Origin: Scortum barcoo
Taxonomy: Eukaryota; Chordata; Actinopteri; Centrarchiformes; Terapontidae
DNA length: 64,000 bases
Direction of reading: 5' to 3'
Assembly (NCBI GenBank): GCA_023238725.1
Contig: CM041535.1
Location: forward strand, 25,659,978-25,723,977
The notes under the pieces are model-generated. The model made no database searches, had not been told where the DNA came from, and saw nothing but the letters and a program-made list of their open reading frames with translations. Made by a program: the position numbers and the translations under genes. Shown one piece after another: positions 38,301 through 49,985 of the stretch (position 1 is its first letter; each line of letters begins with the position of its first letter).

Positions 38301-39712
38301 ACTTTCAAAAAATCATGTTAAGTAGAAAGACAGGGATTAACTTTTCAAAACACTGACTGTGAGCCCTCTTCAGCCGAACTGTCCAATCACGATTCAGACT
38401 CGGGCTTCGGTTTGACGCTTTTGGCTGCGCAGCCTGCATATACAAATTGATTAAAATAATTCATGCTCTCTGGAATGGATATCCACACCATCGAAGGCCA
38501 AAACATAAGGCTGGAACAAGCATGTAAGTGCTGCATTTGATTGATGCAAGTGTATGGTTTTTCATAGTGCATTAAACCAATTTTAAGGTTTACCAAAAAC
38601 ACACCTGATATTCCTCCTGTATGCAATGCCCCCTGGATATAAACACAATAATGAGTGTATGAATGAATATATGTGGTTCTTAATGTCTGAAAACAAACTT
38701 GTCTTGAGTCGCACCCATGTCTGTTTTTGGTTATAAAACAATACACAACTTTCATTGTCTATGGTACAACAATTCTATTTGATATACTGTATGCCAGTAC
38801 ATGTTTATGAGCTGGTTTCTCATTGTACAAGGCAGGCAACAGTGGACTTTGTTTCTATGTACATTTTGGGACAGTCTCATCCACCATATTGCCTTTATGT
38901 CACTGCTCAGGACAGGCCCAGGCAGGGAGTGAGAAATAAATGAGCCGGGGGGGGGCTGAGGGAGCACAAGCAATGGGAGATGTAAAACATGACTGTGAGT
39001 ACAAAGAGAGATGAAGTTGAGCGGCAGGCACCAGGGAGGGCTGAAGAATCGGGGTGAGTGTCAAACAGGGAGGGGGACCAGGGGTGAGGAGCTGCCAGCA
39101 AGTATCGGTTACTCCTCGGAGAGAGCGAGAAAAAAAGGGAGGTACAGACAGGGATGGGAGCAAAGAACAGGGATAAGTTATAGGGTAAGGTGGCTTAATT
39201 ACTGCTGTATTATCCCACATAATTCTTTGACAAGCTTCCTCAGAAAGGCAAAAATAAGCAGAGCTGCACAGTTTAATATTAACCATTCCCCCTCCCCTTG
39301 CTGGTAAATATATGGCTAAAGCCACATTCAGATACAGTATCATAAAGTACCATACACATCACTGTATCAGATACATAAAGAATCACATAATATCCTACAC
39401 TATCATAAGTACCACACACTTTTATAGCATCAGATTCAGTATCAAATAGTACCATATAGTGCCATTGTAAATGAAGGTCCAATGAATCCTTGAAAGGCTC
39501 ATGTCTGGTTGGGTTTAGCAAACAGAGGGATGTCACCAGAGGTGTTCCCTCCTCCTGCTCGTCCACTGACCCACTGTAGTCCTCACAAATTAGAGAGGAG
39601 AAACAAGTCAAAGTGCACCAATGAGTCCCAGAATTAAGGGCACTGCATCTGACAAGCTTGAAACAGCACTGACTCCAATAACCGCTCTCCGTTCGGTTAG
39701 GTGGTTGCAGGT
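35350..39712 (-). other. setbp1: Probable long 3'UTR of setbp1
   Basis: On the minus strand, the stop at 39715-39713 is followed by 4.3 kb without coding signal, ending near AATAAA (complement of 35368-35373). Mammalian SETBP1 also has a multi-kilobase 3'UTR. Within it are a Pumilio-type TGTAAATA (complement of 37141-37148) and an AT hairpin with 9-base arms (35562-35570 and 35578-35586). The end point is inferred. Confidence 0.45.
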
Positions 39713-40218
39713 CTATTGACTGGAAGGAGCCCATAACTCGTCCCGGTTTTGGCCCCTGCCTCTCCGTTTTCCCCCTTTGGTCACTGGAGGCACAGATCGC
39801 GCTTGATGCACCACGGTCTCAATTGTTGCTGAGATGGAATCGTGATTTGAGAACTCCAGAGAATCGGAGGACAAGCTTGGCCTGAGGCTCTGCCTACCCG
39901 GCAGATCATCACACCTCTCCAGGACAGGCATCCCCAGAGTCCTGCCGTCACCTCTCCTGCTGGCCATCATGTCCAAACTCCGACCATCGACCCGATCTTC
40001 CTCTCTCCTGTTGGTCGGCTCTGATTCCTCTACGGGTTGCTTTCGGGGCCGTCCAGGCCGTCTTTTGACGACATTGTTTCCTGTTTTGGCTTGTCGCTGC
40101 AGGCGCTTGGCACGGAGGATCTTCTGCACATGCTCAAAGTTCAAAGAATGCATCCTCCTCACATCCTTCTGGATTTGCTCCACCTCGCGCCGCTTATACC
40201 TCCGCTTACTGGGAACAC
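39713..40218 (-). CDS. setbp1: setbp1 last coding exon: SET-binding segment and third AT-hook
   Basis: Acceptor CTCCCAG then GTGTTCCC; two bases complete a codon begun in the previous exon. The protein reads KRRYKRREVEQIQKDVRRM, then KILRAKRLQRQAKTGNNVVK, then RRPGRPRKQP (AT-hook, 40035-40069), MPVLERCDDLP and ISATIETVVHQARSVPPVTK, ending in APSSQ and TAG. It follows the human C-terminus closely, including MPVLEKC and ATIEAVIHMARE. In human the latter is followed by three PPLPPPPP blocks; here it passes directly to GGKRRGRG. Confidence 0.95.
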
Positions 40219-43200
40219 CTGGGAGAGGAGAAAGTGAGTGTGAGTGAGGTGAGACTTCACAAGGTAAATAAATAGCAGCGCAAGGTTTATAAAGACAAAG
40301 GAGCTTTAATACTGGCATGTCAGTCAGAATGAGCAGCCTTGAAAAAGGCCAGGAAAGACATCATGCCAATTTAGCTCATGGAGAGAATGTCTTTTTCTCG
40401 TTCAAGAGCTTCCTGCTAATTTTGACATATTCATGTAAGCCTTTCAAAGCCCAGCTGAGCCAGGAGAGCAGATCCTATCCTGTAATTGTCTACTAGAGAG
40501 CAGAGAGGAGAGGGGAAAGGAGGAGATCCCATTCTGCTAGCAGGAAACCCACAGAAATGTCTCCTTCAACCATTTAATATGTCGCTACACAATAACAACC
40601 CTGTGCATCTGGAGCACAGGCTGCCAAAAAGCCAAACACACACAAATGCAAACACACATATCGACACATTTATCCACACGCACATACTCGCACAGACACA
40701 AATACAAACACACACATATGCATACACGCACATGCCCAACATGCACAAATAATGAATTCAGCAGTTCAGAATGGCTGAGCAGAAGAAACTGGAGCCATAT
40801 TGTTTCCTTCACACTGGTGAACTGGGCAGTATGCCCTTTACACGCTGTTCTATCCTTTCTCTTTCCCTCTTTCCCCATCACTCTCATTCTCTTTTCCACT
40901 CTACTCTTCATGGGCGGCAATATACTACTCTCTAATTTTCAATTAAACTGGTAACACTGCACCATTTAATTTCCGTCTCTATTTCAGAAACCGCTTCCTG
41001 GTCTTGGTCCGTCTCTGTCATTCTTTTTGTTTCCCATCTCTGTCCCATTTCTTAGCCCCCCCCCCTCCCTCCCTGCCTGGGCACTGTTCCCGAGGCTCAG
41101 ACTGAGCCACAGCCAAAATGGAGGAAAAGCACAATCAGCCACCAGTCCCCAAGCAGTGTGCATACAACATGTTCGGTCCCTTCTTCTTGAGCTTTTACTC
41201 CTATTCCTGGATTCCCTAACCATCTCCTTTCTTCTCCTCGTCGTTGTTTCTGCAGTGCCGTAACACACGATGACTGCAATAAACCAGGACAGCTCTGAGT
41301 GTTATGTACCAAATAGCGCAGGCTGAATTGCCGGGTGATGTTTAAAAAGTGATGCACAACAAACTGAGAATATTTCCATCAGTTTTATTACACATGGCAT
41401 CTCGGTTTAGGATATTTGTATTTTAAAGCTTCATAGAGCTTCAGTGAAGTGCTGCAACAAGCATATACAGAATATCTACCTGCTTTATACTATTTTTAAC
41501 ATTTACAAAAAACAAATGGGAATGTTAAAGGGAAAAAAGAAAAGGGTTTAGAGCTCCGACATGTTTGTTCGCTAATGAACTAAGAGTAAGGGAAGATAAA
41601 GAGAGACCTGACTGCCCTCCATTTAAAATTCAGCAGAACATCTCACTCTATTGTTGCTCAAGAATTCAGGGCAGACAGTGAAATTAGTCTAATGCAGAAA
41701 GCACTAAGTAGCAGTAGTTTATGAGCTGCACAGAAGTGTGCACACACTCATCTCTCTCTCTCTCTCACACACACACACACTACAAAGTAGCAGAAATTTA
41801 TGAGCTGCATACACGGAACATAAAACCGGTGACCTTCAGCAGTGTGAGGGGCCGTATAGCACTGAGGACCTGTTTCTCTGTGGAATAGGAATCACTACAA
41901 CACAGATACATGCTCACTTATCCACTGACCCTGCAGCGGCTGAGACCAGGTTTCAGACAGGATAAAGTGATCTTTGATTTATGTTATTTAGTGAGAGTGT
42001 TCCTCTGCATTAACGTGACTGTGTGTGTTTGAACAAGTCATGTGACACAAAGAAGATGATTCTCACTAACTGACCTGTTTTAATGTAAATATGCATGTGA
42101 GAGATTGTTGTCAGTTGCACACACACAAGGATGGACACACACACATGCATAAAAACATAAAACTGCTTGAATCTAAACAAATAGGTTCTTTTAAGGAATA
42201 ATTTACAAACTCATATTTGCATCCTTAGACTATAATATGCATTTTGCATCTGCATCAGCTTGTGGATGAGGACGTATCTACTGTGTATGTATAGGTGTCC
42301 GTCTATGCCTGCCTGTATGTGCATAGATACATGTATGGTTGTGCAGCATGCATGCATATGCACACGCGCCTGTGTTTTAATTGGGCTAAAGCTGTGAAGT
42401 GAGGCAGTAAGTCATGCTAGAGGAGGGGCAGGTGGAATGGGGAAAAGAGAGGGTAATGGGGGAACGAGGGGGAGGGGAGACAAGGGAAAAAGCAGAAAGA
42501 GAAAGGGAAGAAGGAAAGAGAGAGATAGAGGGGGGAGGGGGAAGAGGCAGGGGAACAAGGGGAAGTCTGTGTGTGTATGTGGGGATTGTGGGAGAGAGGC
42601 AAAAAAGGAAAGCAAGGGCAAGAACTGCAGAAGCAGCACAAGGGGAAAAGGGAAGGACATGGAAGATAGAAGAGGCATAACAACACTGGAGGGATAACGT
42701 GGACTGGAGGGGGGGTTGTGTGGGTATAGGGTGGGGGTGGGGGGTTAGTGTGTATATGAGTCATCCGTCCTGGATCCCCTGGGGTGGGGGGTGTATTCTA
42801 ACTGAGCCCCTGGCTTCTCCTCCCCGCCACTGGACTAGGCCCCAGTCATTAAACCCCTGGCTGCCAGCCAGCTCTTTTAACACAGGCAAGGGCCTTTTAC
42901 GGCGTGTCTGTAGAAAATAAATCACACTGTGTGAATAATATATCTCTGGCAAAGGCATTGGCAGGAGAGGAGGAAGGGAGGGGAGGAAGGAGAGATTGGT
43001 GAATTATAGTCGTCTCCATCCATGCATTACGTTCTCTCTATCCCCAGCCAGATGTGCTCAAAGACAGCGGAATACAGAATGTACCAAAATACACATCACT
43101 TTGGTAGTGAGAATTTGGGGCTACCTTGCCTCTTTTGTCCTGATAATGCTGTACATTATAAATAGGAATTGCCTTGACGCATGTGCTGCCATCTACATTT

Positions 43201-46200
43201 AAAATGGGGCAAACCCTGTAAACGCTGACTAAATATGTGATTAAATCTCTACACTAGTAAATAACAAGCCATTATCACTGGAGAACAGAATAACATACTG
43301 GGAACCAATTATTTTTGCAAACATGCTCCAGATTTAGCTGTTTAAACAGTTCTGCAACCTTGGGAGGTTAAGATTATACATAACTGGCTTGTAACACCAC
43401 GATGCTGCACAGCGAAGCTCAAGCATCAAGCGTAGTCCTTTACAGTGTAGGATGCACATCCAGTATTCACTCATAGCAGGGAGCGTTACATGTGCACGCA
43501 GCAATCCTCGTCCAATCTATGTCAACATCATGGTAAAGTCATTGACTAAAGCTGTGGTCACGCAGATAGGAGTCTCGATGTTTTATGGTCTGCTCTCCTT
43601 GGCTTTGCAGTTGGATCTATAATGATGGCCATTGCTGTGTTAAGCTACTGTTAATGTCAGCTGAACAATTCCTGCTGATGCAAAAGCGCTGCGCAGGTGA
43701 ACCATGGATGTCTTTTATTGCGAGGCAGCTAGTCTAACTGATTAGATAAAGACAAGCATGCAAAAGGATTTCCAATGCAGCTGGGGCTCCAACACCTCAA
43801 ACCTCCAACACATCATCAAAGTAAGCAATGCACTTTAGCACACCACCCCTGTCAGAAAAGAAAAAAAACATTCCTGCTGTCTTGGATTCTGATCATGGCA
43901 AAAAGGGCAGTGCACTCCCTTGGAAACATGTAGAGTTTGAAAATGAACAGGTAATCCTGATGTAAGTGGTTCTTACCAGTAAGGGAGGGACTGGAGCACT
44001 TGTTCATCTGTCCTGGCTCCTGCCTGGCAGTTTGGAATGACATTAAGCCCTGATCTCCAAACACTGTGAGCCTCGTCTTCCTGCTCCTCCCACTGCACTC
44101 GTCCTCTCGTGACCCTAAAAAGATGTCAGACGCTGACTCTGACCGCTGCGATTGGCTACTGTAGCTGCTCATGAAGCTGTTTATTGGCTGTCGTGTCTGA
44201 CAGGAGTGGAACTGGCTGTCAGCGAGAGAGTGTGTGGACAGCTGGTCCGACTCAAACATCCCTAAGCTGGATCCCAGGCTTGAGCCTCTACCGCTGCCCC
44301 TCTGCTTCTCCAGATGCTTTGAAGAGCCCTGACTGGCCAAGTCCCTCCTGTCACTCAGCATGCTGAGACGTGCACTGGTCTTAGCTCCGCTGAAGAGCCC
44401 ACCCAACTCCTGCCGGTCTCGCAGTGAAAGAAGGGGTTCATCCTTGTGCTTATGTTTGTGCTTGTGCTTCCTCTTATGGAGACGAACCCCCGCAAGACCA
44501 CCTGCACTGCCAGTTCCCAGGGATCCCAGGCCCTCTGCTCTTACAGAGGGCCCCTGGAGTGGGCCGGTGGCACTGCGAAGCTTGGACCCTGGCTGGAGCT
44601 TCGAGTGTCCGCTGGAGTGGAAAGCCTTGGGAGGGGGGACAGCGGGCCGCATGAAGGGAGATGGAGGTGCAGGTCCTAGCGAGTGATGCGGCAGGTAAAA
44701 TGGGGGAGCAGGGGGAAAGTAGCCCAGACTCAGAGGAGGTGCGTAAGGCATCGCATACGGTGCTGCATAGTAATTTCCCCCGGCCAGCGGATAACCATAT
44801 CCTTGAACAAAAGGCAGCTTCGATGTGATTGGCTCGCTGGCTTTGGCTGGACGGCCACGCCTCCTCTTAGCCTTCAGATCGGCGCTCCTGCGGAGGTACG
44901 AGCTGGAGTCACAGGAGTAGGAGTCGTAGGTAACAGGGTAGTAATGATGGAAGTTGAGGCGGAAAATGGAAGGATATGGGTGCTGGGGGAAGCAGGTGTA
45001 TCGTCTGTGAGACACTCGGAGCTGCTGGAGCTTTAACACAACCTGGAGGAAGGTTGAAAAGAGAAAAAGATTTGGAAAATTTCGCCATATACAACATACT
45101 CACACACTGCAGGAGTCAAAGATTACACAATAAACAAAAGAATTTATTCAAGTGTTTCTAACCTCCTCCAGTTCAGACAAAAAGTGAAGATGATCTCGGC
45201 TCTGTAGGCACTTCCTCTTCCGCCGATGATGTTTTTGCTTCTTTTCCTGCTGTGACAGGAAGCTGTCCACAGCAGTTGCTTGGCGTTCACAGCGTGTTCT
45301 GCTGCTCCTGTTGGATGCTTCCAGAGCTGCAGCCTCCGCGGCCTCAAACCCACACAGATCAAACGAGTACCTGGAGGAACGTGACATAAAATATAAAATG
45401 ATGAATACACGTCTTAAATATTAAATAAAGAAAACCTTTAAATGATGTGTAATAGCGCTGTAGTGAACCTGCGTCGAGAGGCGGGGCCCTTCTCAGTTTG
45501 ATCTGAGGTGCTGTTGTTGTCCGTCCCGATCCCGCTGTCACTGGGAATAGTCTCCTCACTGTGGGACTCGCTGATGGGGGACAAGGTCACCTCCTTCACT
45601 GATGCCCCCTCAGACAGGTGGGAAGGTGAGTTAGCCAGAAGGCGAGGAGGGGACAGTTTCCACCCCCCAGAGAGGAAGCCCCTGCCCATTGGCTTCGAGG
45701 GCAGGGCTGAGATGGGCTGCAAACTGGGCATAGTGGCATCTGAGTGGCTGGCTCTTAAGGATGGAGTGCTGGAGCTGGGAGACAAGGTGATGGAAGGCAC
45801 TGCAGAGCTCTCGTAGAGACCGGATGTGGACACAGACAAAGGGGGCTTGTCCCTAGTGGTTTTGGGAGGGTTGGAGCCTTGGGTTTCTGCTCTGGGTTTA
45901 CGCCCTCTCTTCTTACCGATGTAGATGGTTCCCCTCTTGCTGACATTTATCTGCTTTCCCAGCCGAGCCTCGATGGTGGACGCCATGGCACTCATCGCCG
46001 AGCTAACAGGGGCGGAGGACGACTTCAGAGACAGAGTGCCGTTCTGAGCGGAACCTGAAAGGATCTCGTTCAGGATGCTCTGCATTTTCCCGAGCTTCAG
46101 CTTGTTCACTGGCCTGGATTGGCCTCTTCCGCGCTTCAGTTTCAGACTGTTGGAATTGACGCTGGCGGTTGTGGAGGCCATTTGCACCAGTGTGTTTAGA

Positions 46201-49200
46201 GGGTGCGTCTTCCTCCTGCGGTTCAGCCCCCCAGAGGTTTCCTGTGCCAGCGGGCTCGGAGGTGAGGTGGAGGTGCCCTCGTGGATGGTTTCCACTGTTA
46301 GGAGCGGCTGTTTCTTGGGGCGTCCTCGTTTCCTCTTAATGGGTGTGTGGACGGTCAGGCTGTCAGTGTTGGTGTAGAGGGGGCTGGAGGGGGTGATGGG
46401 GAAGGCTGAGGGTGGGTCAGCTAAGGTTGATGGGCTACCCCGGTTGTCTCTCTGGGGTGACATGAGGCTGGCATGGCTTTTAGCTTTCAGGTAGGACCAT
46501 CTGTCCTTGGCCTTGGTTGGTCTGGAACTGGCTGTGGAGCTGGTGCTGTGGCTGGGGCTGGGACTCAGGGCTGCTCCTGGGTCTCGGGCTGGGACTGGGG
46601 CTGGGGCTGATATTAGCTCTAGGTTTAGGGCTGGGGCTGGGACTGATGCTACCTCTGGGACTGGGGCTGGGATTTGGGCTCGGGAGTCTGGGGTTTGTGT
46701 TAAGATTGGGTTTGTTGGTGTGATTGTGAGCGGGCTCTCTGTGTTTAAGGGTGTCTGCGCTGCTCTTAGGACGACCCAACAGGGTTCTTTTTCACTCTGT
46801 TTGTACTCAAAGCTGACTCTGGGTCAGTCCCACTTGTAACTGTATCTCCTCTTTCTGCCCTGTCTCCCCTCTCTCCTTTTTCTCTTTTATCGCCTTTATC
46901 TGCCCTCTCCGCTTTTTCTGTCTTCTCTCTACTGACATCAGCTTGACTTGTGAGTCGAGAATCATTTTTGTGAATCTCCATTTTATGTGCTACTTTGGGT
47001 TCTGGGGGCCCCGGCTGGTGCTTCTCTGTAGTGTCAGAGTCCTGCCGCTGCTGTGAGTGCTCCTCTACAGAAAATGACTCGTCAAAAGAAGGCCTCCTCC
47101 GCCTCTTTCTTCCTTTCCCTTCCTCTGTCAGCATGGGCATCCCTCTGTCTTCTTCATCTCCTCTCCTCCCAGCAATTACTCGCTCTCTTTCTTCTTTTCT
47201 CCTTTCTTCTCTTTCTTCATGGAACCGCTCAGCTGCCTCCTCTTGCCTGTACTTCTGCCTCTCCTCTGAATTAGATGGGCTCTCCGACCCTTTCTCATGC
47301 TGTCTTCCCCAAGGTGTATCAGCACTGTGGGGATTACAGAGCATCCTCTGGGAGTCCTTCCTGCCGTACTTCCTCTTGATGTTCCCAAAGAGCTGTTCAC
47401 TGACCTCTTGCAAACCCCTCCCCCTGGAGATATGCATACAGAGAAAGAAAATGATGAAAAGTGGAATGGAAGGAAAGAGAAAGGATGTTTTGTATTTCAC
47501 AGGTATGAACATTTCTTATTTTTGTGCGTCATAGTGCACAGGGGTGGGTAGAAGCACAGGACTCTCATGATATGTTATTATAACAGTTAGCTCTGATTTA
47601 ATTATCTTCTATAAACTGTGTTATATAATAATATATTCTGCAACATATTGCAATTTCTTACTTCCTCACTTTAAATGAGCAAATGAAAAAGTGCATAGTG
47701 TACAGTATTTTTGTTCTAGTGATTGCGTTTGGCTCATGATCAGATTCATCACACCAGAAAATGAACAATACCTGCTGAGAGAGGTTAGGTTGAGAATACT
47801 GGCATCTGTAACCACTGGCAACTGCAGGTCTGGAGTCAGGGATCTCTGCGGTGAGGGGCTTCGTGTCGCTGTTCGTGAGAAAGGTTGGTTTGGATCGAGC
47901 AACGAGCTCCTCCCAGCTCCTGCCAGTTCTCTGGCTGGCTCAGAATCTGCAGGATTGGCTGGGGATCCAGAGGGTGCTGTAGACGTGATCCAGTCTGGAT
48001 TGATTTGGTGTTGGTGTGCGTGAGTGTGTTGGAATTGCTGCGCGAGGGTGTGCTGTGTTTGCTGCGTGTGAGAGAGTGTGTGTGCAGGAAGGAGGGAGCT
48101 GCGAAGCTGGTGTTTGGGCGGAGTGTGATCTCCCAGTAGTTGCAGCAGGCCTCCCTCTCTCTGCTCAGGCATTCTGAACTGGCGCTCGTATGTCTGGAGA
48201 CGACAGAAAAGAGAAACAAAGTCTGGTTACCACATACAATCTGCAATCACAAGACAGCTTTAAATAGCTGCAGGGATAGACAAACGAAATGATAAGGATA
48301 ATGCGATCATAAAAGTATGACTGCTCTATTTCCTGTCTTCACGAGATGAGGCTATCGTTACAGCTACAGGTACATAATGTACATATGTAGCTCAGCATCC
48401 AGTTCTGCATTTTTTTTTGTCAGCTCATATCAAATCAGTGATTTGCTGTGCTCTGATATGACATTCTTCTCTTTTCACAGCAGGACTGAGGCTTTTAATA
48501 TATCTTGTGTGCATGAGCAAACAGTGTGCCACAAAACAAAAGGCTTGTTTACAGAGCAATTAAATTCCTGTGGCAAGGATGTTGCATGCTGTGAGAATGC
48601 TGGGGGGATGGAGTTGGGGGTGTCTGACTGCACACAGTATTAAACACAGTAGCCAAGCTTAGCTTTGTCCCTGACTGCCCTAGATCCAGAGTTATTTACT
48701 ATACGTTGTCTTTATTCTGTTGTTTACCCTGGAACTGCTTATACAATGTATGTAATGAAACTACAGCACCATTTATCTGCATTTTTCCAGTGAAGGCGCA
48801 CAGATCTGAAGTCAGCCATCACTCAGTTCCCAGTTTACATTTGTGTACATTTATGTATAATTGAAATTCAATGGCTTGATATACTGTATTAGACAACATA
48901 ACCCTGCTTAATGTATCACTGCTGCATAATCAGTGTACTGCTGGAAGATGAGAAATAGAGCAGCGGATGGCCTTTGTGGTTTAGCCTGTTATTAACAGAC
49001 TCAGTATGACGCAACAAGACACTGTTCTGCTGCGCTGCAGGAAGATGTAACCTAACCACAGGCCTGCCTCTCAGCATATACACACAGTCGTGCAAGCGCA
49101 CACGCACACGCTCACACATGCAGAGAGTTGATGTACACATTTCAAAGGCTTTACGAAATCCTGCCTTCACACATACTGGGACAAAATGCTAATGTATGAA

Positions 49201-49945
49201 CATAGTCAGACAACCAATTTCAGTTTAAATGGATCAGCTCCTTGCCACATGATTAGCTCATACTCTTTGCAGGGTTACACAATAACTGAATATGTCATGC
49301 ACGAAGTCCTTATTACACTGCACATATTTGTAAGAGCAAGCGCTTCATCTCTTCTATCCCTCACTCTGATCATGTCCTGTTCTACCTTCATTTCATATGT
49401 AACTCTCCTATTTCACTATCCAACCATTTTCTTATTCTTTCTCCTTCTGTTGTCCCATCAGTAGTCACATAACTACGCTCATGTTGTATGTCCACACTGG
49501 ATGCAGAGGCTGTTTATTGGCCAGATGCAGGATGCACACACTCACAAGCCAAAACTCACTCAAAAATACACATGAAGGCTGAGTAACACAACACTCAGCA
49601 CATGGATGAAAACACACGCTGCATGCAGGGAGAAGCGTAAATGATTAACAATACCAGAAAATGCCTGTGCTTATATGCACACGCACACTCCCGTTTATCT
49701 CCTGAACACACTGCTATGGTATCCTTTCAGCTCCGAGATGCGTGTGTGTGTGTATATAAGTGTGAATGTGTGCGCAAAAGTGTGCGCGGTGACACTGGAG
49801 AAGCGACACCGTGAGTCCACAGAGGGATAAGATGACAGACACCTGATATACACATGCTTTCTCATTTAACCTGTCCTAGAATACCTGCTGCTTTCAGGTT
49901 AAAGGAGGGCACAGAAACGGAGGTGGTTAGAGGGAGACAGACAGA

Positions 49946-49985
<40 letters not shown>

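Noticed and set aside
42412..42764. Proline/leucine-rich minus and glycine/arginine-rich plus frames
   Set aside because: They are translations of the polypurine tract in all frames, lying in a setbp1 intron without splice sites.
46480..46779. A frame coding GRPKSS and long SPSPSP runs, at first read as a setbp1 exon with its own AT-hook
   Set aside because: It ends in a stop at 46480 and does not join the certain AKDRWSYLK frame; the neighbouring frame that does join is open through the same repeat. It stays only as an alternative if an indel is present.
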